From positions 1 to 15,688 of the forward strand of contig CAKTZA010000073.1 in the NCBI GenBank assembly GCA_934635045.1: a DNA stretch of 15,688 nt, read 5' to 3'. Below are positions 1 to 7,555 of the stretch, piece after piece (positions within the stretch are counted from its first letter, which is position 1; each line of letters starts with the position of its first letter). The notes below the pieces were generated by a model. It was not told the DNA's origin, did no database searches, and saw only the letters and a program-made list of their open reading frames with translations. This stretch comes from an uncultured Kiritimatiellota bacterium. GTDB taxonomy: Bacteria > Verrucomicrobiota > Kiritimatiellia > RFP12 > UBA1067. Position numbers and translations under genes: made by a program.

Positions 1-45
1 ACGCTACCAGCGTTCGTTCTGAGCCAGAATCAAACTCTCAGAAAA
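1..45 (-). rRNA. rrs: 16S rRNA, 5' end (partial)
   Basis: The minus strand reads the universal 27F site (AGAGTTTGATTCTGGCTCAG, positions 38-19) followed by AACGAACGCTGGTAGCGT, the start of a bacterial 16S gene. Aligning GAGTTTGAT with E. coli position 9 puts the mature 5' end near position 45. The rest of the gene lies off the left edge. The GAACGAACGCTGG start fits Verrucomicrobiota-like 16S but is too short to classify safely. Confidence 0.95.
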
Positions 46-102
46 AAAGTTTTCGAGTTCCGCTCCACACAAACATTACTTGCTGTTTTCTCGACTGCCG
101 AC

Positions 103-114
103 TTTCAAAGAGCG
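103..114 (-). promoter_or_regulatory. boxA-like antitermination element in the rRNA leader
   Basis: The minus strand reads CGCTCTTTGAAA between the rRNA promoter and the 16S start, close to the E. coli boxA core TGCTCTTTAACA. BoxA in rRNA leaders recruits the NusB/NusE antitermination complex. The location, about 60 bases before the mature 16S end, is as expected. The match is by eye. Confidence 0.6.
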
Positions 115-144
115 ATGTCGCGCTGTTCGGCGCAACGGGTGCAT

Positions 145-174
145 AGTATAGCAAAAAAGCCGTGGGGCGCGCAA
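145..174 (-). promoter_or_regulatory. rRNA operon promoter
   Basis: On the minus strand a -10 TATACT (150-145) is preceded by TGC, giving an extended -10 (TGCTATACTA). A weak -35 TTGCGC (174-169) lies 18 bases upstream. Transcription would start near position 137, giving a leader of about 90 bases before the 16S, with boxA inside it. The -10 is convincing; the -35 is poor and may not be needed with the extended -10. Confidence 0.65.
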
Positions 175-210
175 GGGGGTCCCGCAACTTTTTCGGAGAA
201 ACCGCCATAA

Positions 211-227
211 CCGCGCAAAACGCGCGG
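211..227. repeat. Small GC-rich hairpin CCGCGC/GCGCGG
   Basis: A perfect 6-base inverted repeat, CCGCGC-AAAAC-GCGCGG, lies upstream of the rRNA promoter. It has no T-run on the minus strand, so it is not a standard terminator for the upstream operon. Function unknown. Confidence 0.4.
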
Positions 228-260
228 AAAGCGCGCGTTTCCGAAGCGCACAGAAGAGGG

Positions 261-283
261 AAAACGGCCCGACCGAAGGCGGG
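261..283 (-). terminator. Possible intrinsic terminator of the rseP-ispG operon
   Basis: Reading leftwards after the O-antigen-ligase-like gene, the minus strand has CCCGCC-TTCG-GTCGGG, a hairpin with one mismatch capped by a UUCG-type loop, followed by CCG and four T. It sits between that gene's stop (340) and the rRNA promoter (174), where a terminator is expected. The T-run is short, so this is only plausible. A 10-base direct repeat ACGGCCCGAC (264-273 and 286-295) overlaps it. Confidence 0.4.
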
Positions 284-300
284 AGACGGCCCGACAGGCT

Positions 301-335
301 GGGGACAGGCCCCCCGAAAAGGAGGGACAGGCCCC
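301..335. repeat. Two intergenic GGGGACAGNCCCC palindromes
   Basis: GGGGACAGGCCCC occurs at 301-313 and a one-mismatch copy (AGGGACAGGCCCC) at 323-335, just downstream of the O-antigen-ligase-like gene. They are members of the repeat family found inside epmA, the TatD gene and the ligase gene. The spacing here is 22 bases, unlike the multiples of three seen in coding copies. The stretch 46-339 holds this pair, the possible terminator, the rRNA promoter and the boxA leader; no gene is visible in it. Confidence 0.85.
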
Positions 336-339
336 AACT

Positions 340-1854
340 TCAGCGGTTTTCGCGCGGCAGGAAGCCCGGAAGCGCCGCGAGCGAGACGAAAAAGAGCGTC
401 AGCACCGCCGGCGAACGCAGGGGACAGTCCCCGAACGCATGGATGAGCGTACAGACGACCGTGACGAGCACGAAGAACGCCGGCGCCGGCAGCGCGAAGA
501 CCTGCACGGGCTTCGGCGGCGCGTCACGCCCCGTCTTGAACCGCGCCTCCCGCGCAAGGAGCCGCCAAGCCCGTCCGACCGGCCACAGCAGCAGGATGAC
601 GATCGCGACGAGCGCCCCGAAGCCGACGAGCCCGTGCTCGGCGAGGAACTGGAGGTGGTCGTTGTGGACGTTGATGCCGCCGACGACCTGCATCTGCTTG
701 AGTTCCTCCGGCGTCATCTTCGGAATGCAGAAGTGGATGTAGCCCCAGCCGCCGCAGCCAAAAAGGACATGATCCTTCCAGATCTCCGTCGCGACGCGCA
801 CGTGGTATTGTCCGCGCCCCGTCACGCGATCGAGCACTTCCGTCGTGCCGAGCGTATTGACCTCCTGCTGCAGCCCCTTCGGCGCGAACAGGCAGGCAAG
901 GTAGATGACGATGCCGAGTCCGAGCAGCGTCCACGCCCCGGCGCGCACACGCTCGGCCTTGCTCTTGCGCGCGACGAACGAGATGAACGAATGGACGAAG
1001 AAGACGACCGCCGAGAGCGTGACGAGCAGGATCGCCGCGCGCGAGAGCGTGTTCAGGGCCGCATAGAAGAAGATGACCGCCGGAATGAGGAAATAGTGCT
1101 TTGTCCAGAACATGCGCGGACGCGGCGCGGCGGCAGACGAGATGTCCTTCGTGCGGTGCGCGTCGCGCAGGTCGTTCAGGTTCTGCCGCCAGAGCGCGAG
1201 CGCGAGGCCGAACAGCGTCGTGAAGTAGTCGCCCGCCATGTTCGGATAGCCGAACGTCGCGAAGAAGTCGCCCACCTCCGCGCGGCCGGTTCCGCTCGCC
1301 GTGCTCCACAGCGGCCCCGGCGCGCCGAGCGCGCTCTGGAGGAACCCAAGCGCCGCGAGCGCCGTGCCGTTCCAGACGATCAGCTCCAGCACCAGCCGCT
1401 TGCCGTGGCGCGTGAGCGCGTGGCGCACGACGAGGAGCGACGGCAGCGCGAGCGCGAACCAGAGGACGACGTTCAGGTGGTCGATGCGATTCGCGCAGAA
1501 CGGAAGGACCGGCACAGGCGGCGCCATCTCATGCCCTTCCGCAATCGCCTTCACGTCACAGACGGGACACAGCCCATTGTTGACGAACGGAATCAGCAGA
1601 AGGACAAAGAAGCCGAGGGCGATCCATGTGATCGGATCTTTTTTCAATGCGTACCAGACCCGTTCGCGCGCCTCGTACGTCGTCTCGTTCGGACGCCGCT
1701 GGGGAAAGCAGAACAAGACCTCGATCAGCAGCGCGAACAGCCACGGCACGACGGGAACCAGCAGCCCGCCGCGCGTGCCGCCGAACATCCAGACCACAAC
1801 CGACGAAACCGCCGCAACCGCAAACGGCGCGAAATTATTCAAAAGAAACGACAT
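340..1854 (-). CDS. O-antigen ligase/polymerase-like membrane protein (Wzy_C family)
   Basis: A 504-residue protein with many hydrophobic segments, resembling the O-antigen ligase/polymerase family (WaaL/Wzy) that joins or polymerises lipid-linked glycans at the periplasmic face of the inner membrane. Seen: paired N-terminal membrane helices; FGYPNMAGDY around residue 200 in a loop; the family's HND motif at about 397-399 (INVHNDHLQFLAEHGLVGFG) followed by further helices; and the late HAFGDCPLRSPA segment (~473-484), matching the family's H-x-x-x-D-x-P-L-x-x-P-A motif. The ATG start overlaps the end of ispG by 20 bases and a GGTGG Shine-Dalgarno-like stretch precedes it, so it is the last gene of the rseP operon. 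The DCP codons are made by a perfect GGGGACAGTCCCC palindrome. Ligase versus polymerase cannot be decided from sequence. Confidence 0.8.
   Translation of the reverse strand: MSFLLNNFAPFAVAAVSSVVVWMFGGTRGGLLVPVVPWLFALLIEVLFCFPQRRPNETTYEARERVWYALKKDPITWIALGFFVLLLIPFVNNGLCPVCDVKAIAEGHEMAPPVPVLPFCANRIDHLNVVLWFALALPSLLVVRHALTRHGKRLVLELIVWNGTALAALGFLQSALGAPGPLWSTASGTGRAEVGDFFATFGYPNMAGDYFTTLFGLALALWRQNLNDLRDAHRTKDISSAAAPRPRMFWTKHYFLIPAVIFFYAALNTLSRAAILLVTLSAVVFFVHSFISFVARKSKAERVRAGAWTLLGLGIVIYLACLFAPKGLQQEVNTLGTTEVLDRVTGRGQYHVRVATEIWKDHVLFGCGGWGYIHFCIPKMTPEELKQMQVVGGINVHNDHLQFLAEHGLVGFGALVAIVILLLWPVGRAWRLLAREARFKTGRDAPPKPVQVFALPAPAFFVLVTVVCTLIHAFGDCPLRSPAVLTLFFVSLAALPGFLPRENR
420..432. repeat. GGGGACAGTCCCC palindrome inside the O-antigen-ligase-like gene
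   Basis: A perfect inverted repeat (six-base arms, one-base centre) at codons ~475-479. It encodes Gly-Asp-Cys-Pro within a motif that this family normally has, so here it is not an obvious insertion. Confidence 0.8.
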
Positions 1855-2956
1855 GCTCCACCACCTTTCTGACAGCCTCCGATTCCGGGACCTTCTCGAC
1901 GAACGCGCCGCGCACGTACAGCAGGAACTCGCCCGCGCCGCCGCAGAGCGCGATGTCCGCCCCCTTCGCCTCGCCCGGCCCGTTCACCGCACAGCCCATC
2001 ACGGCGACCTTGGGAAATTTTCGAATCTCCGAATCACGAATTTTCGAATTCCGATTCGACTCTTCGCCTGTTCGGTCATTCGGACATTCGGCGATTCGAT
2101 TGTGCTTCCAGTCCCTGTACAGGACGTCCAGCGCATCCTCGACCTGCGCGGCGACGCTCATGAGATCGACCTTCGTGCGCCCGCACGTCGGGCAGCTCGT
2201 GATCGCCGGCCCCGGTGCGCGCAAGCCGAGCGCGCGCAGAATCTCCAGGCCGACCTTGACTTCCTTCTCCGGCTTGTTCGTGAGCGACACGCGAATCGTG
2301 TCGCCGATCCCCTCCGACAGCAGAATCCCCAGCGCGACGGAACTGCGCACCGCGCCAGGAATGAGCGTCCCGGCCTCCGTCACGCCGAGGTGCAGCGGAC
2401 AGTCCGTCTTCTCCGCAAGCTCCCGGTAGGTCGCAAGCGTCTCGGCGACGTTCGACGCCTTTGCGGAGATGACGACGTCGAAAAAGCCCTCGTCCTCCAG
2501 AATCTTCAGGTGCTTCAGGGCGGACGACACGAGCGTCTCGCCCCTCTCCAGACTGCCGCCGTTCACGCCGATGCGGATCGGCACGCCCTTCGCCTTCGCC
2601 GCGCGGGCGACGGCCTGCACGCGGTCGCGCGAGCCGATGTTCCCCGGATTGAGCCGCAGGGCGTCCGCCCCCGCCTCCAGCGCGGCGAGCGCGCAGCGGT
2701 AGTCGAAGTGGATGTCGGCGACAATCGGGATCGGCGAAGACTTCCGTACCTCGCCGAGGACGCGCGCCGCCTCCAGGTCCGGCACGGTCAGGCGAAAGAT
2801 GTCGCAGCCGCGCGCCGCACAGGCGAGCAGCTGGCGTCGGCACGCCGCCGCGTCATGCGGATCGGCGTTGCCCATCGTCTGCACGCTCACGGGCGCGCCG
2901 CCGCCGACCGGGACGTTCCCGACCTTAAGGCTGCGAGTCTGCTTTCTCAAGGACAT
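1835..2956 (-). CDS. ispG: 4-hydroxy-3-methylbut-2-enyl diphosphate synthase (IspG/GcpE)
   Basis: Makes HMBPP from methylerythritol cyclodiphosphate in the MEP isoprenoid pathway, using a [4Fe-4S] cluster. The 373-residue protein opens with the typical KVGNVPVGGGAPVSVQTM, has the TIM-barrel segments ADIHFDYR (~80-87) and LNPGNIG (~102-108), cluster cysteines in SCPTCGR (255, 258) and GCAVNGPGEA (322), and Glu329. This is the short bacterial form. The ATG at 2956 follows GGAGA and overlaps rseP by 32 bases; ispG in turn overlaps the next gene. Oddity: residues ~287-313, between the CPTC pair and the last cysteine, are an extra hydrophilic stretch encoded by degenerate 8-base repeats of lower GC. 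All catalytic parts remain, so the enzyme is probably active. Confidence 0.95.
   Translation of the reverse strand: MSLRKQTRSLKVGNVPVGGGAPVSVQTMGNADPHDAAACRRQLLACAARGCDIFRLTVPDLEAARVLGEVRKSSPIPIVADIHFDYRCALAALEAGADALRLNPGNIGSRDRVQAVARAAKAKGVPIRIGVNGGSLERGETLVSSALKHLKILEDEGFFDVVISAKASNVAETLATYRELAEKTDCPLHLGVTEAGTLIPGAVRSSVALGILLSEGIGDTIRVSLTNKPEKEVKVGLEILRALGLRAPGPAITSCPTCGRTKVDLMSVAAQVEDALDVLYRDWKHNRIAECPNDRTGEESNRNSKIRDSEIRKFPKVAVMGCAVNGPGEAKGADIALCGGAGEFLLYVRGAFVEKVPESEAVRKVVEHVVSFE
2016..2100. repeat. Degenerate 8-base ATTCG-type tandem repeat within ispG
   Basis: About 85 bases with an 8-base period. Units from 2053 read GATTCGAC, TCTTCGCC, TGTTCGGT, CATTCGGA, CATTCGGC, GATTCGAT; the other half has CGAATCTC and CGAATCAC. 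AATTTTCGAAT is repeated at 2016-2026 and 2039-2049. It is distinctly richer in A+T than the surrounding gene and is translated as an in-frame loop of about 27 residues. Confidence 0.85.
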
Positions 2957-4169
2957 TCGTCTCCGCGTTGTCGGGCTTGAAGGTGTGAATCTTGTAGCTG
3001 CGCCAGCTGTCCTTCAGAAGGAGCGCGCCCATGAGGCCGATCAGCAGGAACATGAACGCCATCGAGACCTTCGCGACGAACCAGTCCGGCAGCCGCCGCC
3101 GGAAGACGAGCGCAATGAGGGAGAAGAGGATGAGCCCGCCGTCCAAGACGGGAATCGGCAGCAGGTTGAGGACGGCGAGGTTCACGTTCAGGAAACGCAG
3201 GAAGCCGAGGCCATCCCACTTGTCGCGGCGCACCTGCCGATACAGGCCCTCGGCGATCATCACGGGCCCGCCGAGCGCGCCCGCCGTCGCCTTCGCTTCC
3301 TTCGGCGTGACGAGGCCCTTCAGCACACGGAAGATCGACCCCGCGTCCCACGCGAGCTGCTTCCACGGACTGCGCGCGGGCATCCACGCGACGGCGCCCG
3401 TCGTGTTCGTCTCGCTCAGCGCGAGAATGTACCACGCGCCCGACACCGCGTCGCGCTTCGGCGTGACCATGAGAGACACGTCCGTCGGCTGTTCGCCGCC
3501 GCGCGCGACGACGAACGCGACGGGCTTGCCGCCCGCGATCTGCACCTCCGTCTGCATCTCCGACCACGTCGCGACCGGGCGCCCGCCGACGGACTTCACG
3601 ACGTCGCCGGCCTGAAGCCCCGCCTCCGCCGCCGGGCCGTTCGCCACGACGCTCCCGATCTTCGCCGCGAGCGTGCCGAACTTCGCGCCCGGCACGAGGG
3701 AGAGCCCGACCGCCAACACGACCGCAAGGACGAGGTTCATCGCCGGGCCCGCGACCGAGACGAGAATCTCCTTCCACGCCGGAATGCGCACCGGCTTTGG
3801 GCTCTCCCCGCTTCTTCCCTCTTCCCGCTCCCCTCTTCCCTCTTCCTTTTTTCCACTTCCTTTTTCCTTCTTCCTTTTTCCTTCTTCCTTCTCCCTTCTT
3901 CCCATTTCCCCTTCCAGCGCCTTCGTCCCTTCGGGATCGACATCGGGAATCGAGACGTAGCCGCCGAGCGGAATCCAGCCGAGGCGGTATTCGACGCCGT
4001 TGACCTTCTTCTTCCAGAGCGCCTGGCCAAAGCCGATCGAGAACGCCTCGACGCGCAACCCCAGCTTCAGGGCGACGATGAAGTGTCCGAACTCGTGGAT
4101 GAGAATCGCGAGCGCGAAAAGCAGCACGCAGAGGACGATGTAAAAGGCGGTTGTCAGCAGTTCAATCAT
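2925..4169 (-). CDS. rseP: Site-2 intramembrane zinc metalloprotease, RseP family
   Basis: An inner-membrane protease that cuts single-pass substrates such as anti-sigma factors and signal-peptide remnants. In the 414 residues I see the zinc motif HEFGH at 25-29 in the first helix, the GWIPLGGYV loop (~64-72), a second helix (AGPAMNLVLAVVLAV, ~140-154), one PDZ domain (~165-230, around GPAAEAGLQAGDVV), the NLLPIPVLDGG motif with LDG near 342-344, and a last helix. E. coli RseP has two PDZ domains; this has one. A charged, low-complexity Glu/Lys/Arg/Gly stretch at ~88-123 is encoded by a polypurine tract and lies between the LGGYV loop and the second helix. The ATG follows AGGA, and an extended -10 promoter lies about 50 bases upstream. 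The rseP-ispG pairing is common in bacteria. Confidence 0.93.
   Translation of the reverse strand: MIELLTTAFYIVLCVLLFALAILIHEFGHFIVALKLGLRVEAFSIGFGQALWKKKVNGVEYRLGWIPLGGYVSIPDVDPEGTKALEGEMGRREKEEGKRKKEKGSGKKEEGRGEREEGRSGESPKPVRIPAWKEILVSVAGPAMNLVLAVVLAVGLSLVPGAKFGTLAAKIGSVVANGPAAEAGLQAGDVVKSVGGRPVATWSEMQTEVQIAGGKPVAFVVARGGEQPTDVSLMVTPKRDAVSGAWYILALSETNTTGAVAWMPARSPWKQLAWDAGSIFRVLKGLVTPKEAKATAGALGGPVMIAEGLYRQVRRDKWDGLGFLRFLNVNLAVLNLLPIPVLDGGLILFSLIALVFRRRLPDWFVAKVSMAFMFLLIGLMGALLLKDSWRSYKIHTFKPDNAETNVLEKADSQP
3811..3916. repeat. Polypyrimidine (plus strand) tract within rseP, 7/14-base period
   Basis: An almost pure C/T stretch on the plus strand. The 14-mer CCTTTTTCCTTCTT is repeated in tandem at 3859-3872 and 3873-3886, with a degenerate third copy at 3887-3900. 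It encodes a Lys/Glu/Arg/Gly-rich loop in RseP. The unit is not a multiple of three, so a change of one copy would break the frame. Confidence 0.85.
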
Positions 4170-4193
4170 GGTTTCCTATCGGGTTTCACAGTT

Positions 4194-4225
4194 CGGGCGA
4201 CGGCCCGATTTCGGGTATTATACCA
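4194..4225 (-). promoter_or_regulatory. Extended -10 promoter and leader hairpin of the rseP operon
   Basis: The minus strand reads TGGTATAATA (4225-4216), an ideal extended -10 with TATAAT at 4222-4217, about 25 bases after the end of the synthase/PPTase gene. No good -35 is visible. The start would fall near 4210, giving a leader of about 40 bases. A perfect CGGGC/GCCCG hairpin (4194-4207) lies in the leader; it could also act on readthrough from upstream. The whole 4170-4249 gap holds only this. Confidence 0.7.
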
Positions 4226-4249
4226 TTTTCAGCGTCAGGGACGGCATGG

Positions 4250-7200
4250 CTAATCGTCGCTGAACAGCGTCGCGGGGATGAAGCAGGAGGCGAGCGCGTG
4301 GTCGCGGAACGTGCGCACCGTCACGCCGATGTCGCGGCCCTTGAACGCCTTGAACGCCTCGACCCAGCCGCCTTCGAGCCGCATCGTGAGCGCGCCGGAG
4401 TCCGCAAGGAACCCCGTGACGACCATCTCCTTCGGCGAGTAGCGGATGCCCGTGCCCAGCGCTTTCGAGACGGCCTCCTTCGCGCACCAGAACTTGATGA
4501 CGGCCTGCGCGGCGTTCGCCGCCTGCGCGGCGAGGTCCAGCTCCTCCGGCGTGAAGACGCCGGCGGCGAACTCCTCCGAGAGGTCGCGCGCCGTCGATTC
4601 GACGTCCACGCCGACGCGCGCGTTCGCCGCCGCGATCGCGACGACGAACTGCGCCGTGTGCGCGATGGCGATGTCGAGCTTCGTCGCGAGGTAGTCGTTC
4701 CACGCGCCGAGCGCGTGCGGCTTGCCGGAGTCGTCCGGCCAGATGCGGATGTCCGCGTCGCTCCACCGGGCCTGGTAGAAGTCCTTGAGGAACCGGCGCA
4801 CGGCCTCCTTCGCCGCGACGCGCCCGAAGAGCCATTCCGTCCGCCGCGAGGCCGAGCCCGTCATCTCGGCGAACTCGCGCCGCTCGGAGGCGTCGAGGAT
4901 GACGTGCGAAAGCGTCTTGAGCCACATCTCCTCGTTGCGCTCGAAGATCGGGTAGGGGATGTCCGTCACGAACGCCGTCGCGACGTCCGTCGAGGGGTTC
5001 CCGACGAGGTCGCCGCCGAGCGGCTCGGTGAGGAACGTCGTCGCCGGCTGCAGGATGAGCGCGCGGTAGCCGACCGGCACGCGCTCGGTCAGCTCCTCCC
5101 AGCCGGAGACCGAGACGAGCACCTTGCCGTTGCCGTCCGTCGCCGTGATGTCGCAGAGGTGGCTGCGCGGCGTCACGCCCGTCAGGCGCATGTAGCACTT
5201 CAGGCGGTCGCCCTCGCTCGGCGCGACGCCGCCGAGGGCGATGCGCCGCACGCGGAACGGGAACGAGAACGCGCCCGCGAAGCGCTCGTGGCTGCGCCAG
5301 AGCGGAAAGCCGTCGACGACCGACTCCAGGAGCAGCGGGTTGACCGCCCAGAGCGGAAAGCGCGTGAACGCGACGTTGCCGGCGAGCGGCGGCACGGTCA
5401 CCTCGTAGTCGATGCCGTTCTCGCTCCACGACTCGACGAACGTGATGTTGCGCAGCCGCTGCCCGGCGCTCAGGCGCGCGGGGTAGACGTCGCGGCCCGA
5501 CCAGTGGACGCTGCGCGGCTTCGAGAGCGGATCGACCGCGACCGGCGGGGACGGCGGCAGCGACGCCGCGAGGACGACCGTCGCCTCCATCGCCGCCCAG
5601 GTGAACGTCGCGTTCGGGCGGTCGTCGCGGATCTGCACCTTGAACGCCGACTCGTCCGGCGCGGCGGCCGGCACGCGCTCGGCCTTGACCGTCAGCTTGA
5701 GCCGCCCCTTCTCGAACGACGTCATGCGGCGGCAGACGAGATCCTCGATCCGCAGCAGCGTGCGGTTCGGCATCACGAGCTGGGCCGTCTCGGCCATCAG
5801 CTCGGCGCCGACGGACGGCATGAGCGGGATGAGTCCGCGCAGGTTCGGGTCGGAATAGCTCATCTGGCTCGTGCCGAGCGCGTAGTCGCCGAGGAACGGC
5901 AGGTCCAGCAGGCGGAACTCCTTGACGATTTCGACGGAGACGCCCGGCGTCGCCTCCAGCGTGTCCGCGTCGGAGACGAGCGGATTGAGCGCGCCGAAGT
6001 CGAACTGGCGCTGGCGGCGCGACTGCTGGGCGAGCGCGGCGGCGCGCGCCGCCGCCTTCGCGCCGCGCCCCTTCGGCTCGGCGAGGAACGTCGCGCCCGA
6101 AAGCGGCGTCGCGGCGGAGAGCAGCGTCAGCCGGGGAAACGCGCGCGACAGCTTCATCTCGGCGTCCTTGCGCACCTCAAGCGCGATCGCCGCGTCGAAG
6201 TCGAGCGCCCGCGCGCCGCGCCGCACGTAGGCGGACGCGATGTCCACCGGCGCGCCCTGCGCGGCGAGCTGGCCGAGCGCGTGCAGCAGCTGGAGGCGTC
6301 CGCTGCGGTGGATCGAGTTGAGCGCGATCACCGCGTGCGCCTCGCCGCGCAGCGTGTCCGCGACCGCCGCCGTCAGGAGGCCGCGCGGGCCGACCTCCAG
6401 GAACACGCGGTAGCCGTCGTCGAACATCCGGCGCACCGTCTCGCGGAAGCGCACGGGGCGCGCCCAGCGCTCGGCGGCCTCCTTGCGGGCCGCGCGCTTG
6501 CCGGACGGCAGCCGCGCCGCCGTGAGGCAGGAATAGACGTCGCAGACGCTTTCGCGCTTCATCCAGGCGTCCGCGAACTTGCGGACGACGGGGACGAGCG
6601 ATTCGCACAGCGGCGTGTTGAACGGACGGTCGAGCGCGAGCTTCTTCACGCGCACGCCCGCCGTGACGAACATCTCCGTGACGGGCCCCTCCCACTCGGC
6701 GGCGACGACGAACGTCTTCTGGCGCGGCGAGAAGTCGACCGCGAGGAAGACCTTGTCGTCCGGCAGCGACGCCACGAGCGCGTCAATCTCGCCCGGATGG
6801 CGCAGGAGGACCGACAGCACCGCGACCTGCCGAAGCCCGCCGTGGTTCACGGCCTTGTGGACGATGCGGTAGATCTCGGAGATGGCGCGGATGCGCTTCG
6901 GACGCTCCAGGTTCTCGCCCGCCGCGCCCGACTGCATCATCGCCGCGAGGTCGCCGCCCGCGAAGCCGACGACGCCGTCGGGGCCCAAGCCGACGGACTT
7001 CAGGAGCCGCGTCAGCGCGACGCAGCCCGTGTAGGTCGCGACGAGCGCCTCGGCGTAGGCGCCGGACGAGAAGATGTCCGCATCGTGCCGGTAGTACGGC
7101 GCGGGAGGGAAGATGAACGACGACGGCGTGAACGACGGATCGTCCTTCAGCGCCTCCTCCAGCTCGTCGAACGCCGACCGGCAGGGCGGATAGGCGACCG

Positions 7201-7555
7201 CGAGGTCGCGCAGCATGTCGGGATAGAAGCCCGGCACGCCGGGGTAGACGAACGCGAGCTTCCCGAGCCCCGGCCCCAGCAGGTGCTCGCGCGCGTAGTA
7301 CGTGCCGCTCTTGTCGCGGATGCGCTTCGCCGAGCCGCCTTCGAGGCGGCCCTTGGCGGAGGCGAGACGCGCGCGCAGCGACGGCACGTCGTCCGCAATC
7401 ACGGCGAGCACGCACGCGCCCGCCTTCAGCGAGCAGGTGTAGGCGACGTCGGCGAGCGCGACTTCGGGCACGCGGTCGAGGAACGCGACGAGCCGCGTCA
7501 GCTCGGCGACGAGCGCCGTCTCGTCGGCGGCGCGGACAAGGACGAGTTCGGTCAT
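4250..7555 (-). CDS. PKS/PUFA-synthase-like protein: inactive AT, inactive DH double hotdog, intact PPTase
   Basis: 1101 residues. Order: a KS-AT linker (~1-95, LADVAYTCSLKAG); an acyltransferase-like domain (~98-400: FVYPGVPGFYPDMLRDLA, later EVGPRGLLTA at ~387-396); a linker with no carrier-protein Ser motif; a dehydratase-type double hotdog (~540-840: LPFLGDYAL, IPLMPSVGAELMAETAQ); and an Sfp-type phosphopantetheinyl transferase (~900-1095). The AT motif GHSxG is GFAGG (197-201), so the nucleophile Ser is Ala199 and its His is Phe; the second catalytic His is Asn313 (PFNTP). The DH His is Tyr558 (FLGDY). PPTase motifs are kept: WLFGRVAAKEAVR (908-920), GVDVE (982-986), FWCAKEAVSKALG (1022-1034). 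AT-DH-PPTase order recalls enediyne PKS (PKSE) and PUFA synthases. The ATG overlaps the KS gene's stop (ATGA), so the pair is translationally coupled. Product and partner unknown. Confidence 0.85.
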   Translation of the reverse strand: MTELVLVRAADETALVAELTRLVAFLDRVPEVALADVAYTCSLKAGACVLAVIADDVPSLRARLASAKGRLEGGSAKRIRDKSGTYYAREHLLGPGLGKLAFVYPGVPGFYPDMLRDLAVAYPPCRSAFDELEEALKDDPSFTPSSFIFPPAPYYRHDADIFSSGAYAEALVATYTGCVALTRLLKSVGLGPDGVVGFAGGDLAAMMQSGAAGENLERPKRIRAISEIYRIVHKAVNHGGLRQVAVLSVLLRHPGEIDALVASLPDDKVFLAVDFSPRQKTFVVAAEWEGPVTEMFVTAGVRVKKLALDRPFNTPLCESLVPVVRKFADAWMKRESVCDVYSCLTAARLPSGKRAARKEAAERWARPVRFRETVRRMFDDGYRVFLEVGPRGLLTAAVADTLRGEAHAVIALNSIHRSGRLQLLHALGQLAAQGAPVDIASAYVRRGARALDFDAAIALEVRKDAEMKLSRAFPRLTLLSAATPLSGATFLAEPKGRGAKAAARAAALAQQSRRQRQFDFGALNPLVSDADTLEATPGVSVEIVKEFRLLDLPFLGDYALGTSQMSYSDPNLRGLIPLMPSVGAELMAETAQLVMPNRTLLRIEDLVCRRMTSFEKGRLKLTVKAERVPAAAPDESAFKVQIRDDRPNATFTWAAMEATVVLAASLPPSPPVAVDPLSKPRSVHWSGRDVYPARLSAGQRLRNITFVESWSENGIDYEVTVPPLAGNVAFTRFPLWAVNPLLLESVVDGFPLWRSHERFAGAFSFPFRVRRIALGGVAPSEGDRLKCYMRLTGVTPRSHLCDITATDGNGKVLVSVSGWEELTERVPVGYRALILQPATTFLTEPLGGDLVGNPSTDVATAFVTDIPYPIFERNEEMWLKTLSHVILDASERREFAEMTGSASRRTEWLFGRVAAKEAVRRFLKDFYQARWSDADIRIWPDDSGKPHALGAWNDYLATKLDIAIAHTAQFVVAIAAANARVGVDVESTARDLSEEFAAGVFTPEELDLAAQAANAAQAVIKFWCAKEAVSKALGTGIRYSPKEMVVTGFLADSGALTMRLEGGWVEAFKAFKGRDIGVTVRTFRDHALASCFIPATLFSDD

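Noticed and set aside
46..339. Small open frames on both strands in the rRNA upstream region
   Set aside because: They span the rRNA promoter, leader and palindromic repeats and have no ribosome site or recognisable product.
439..1872. Long plus-strand frame opposite the O-antigen-ligase-like gene
   Set aside because: Low-complexity charged translation with no motif; antisense shadow of a membrane-protein gene.
3805..3920. The low-complexity stretch as a break between two genes
   Set aside because: The frame is continuous, and RseP motifs lie on both sides in the right order (HEFGH and LGGYV before; AGPAMN, PDZ and LDG after).
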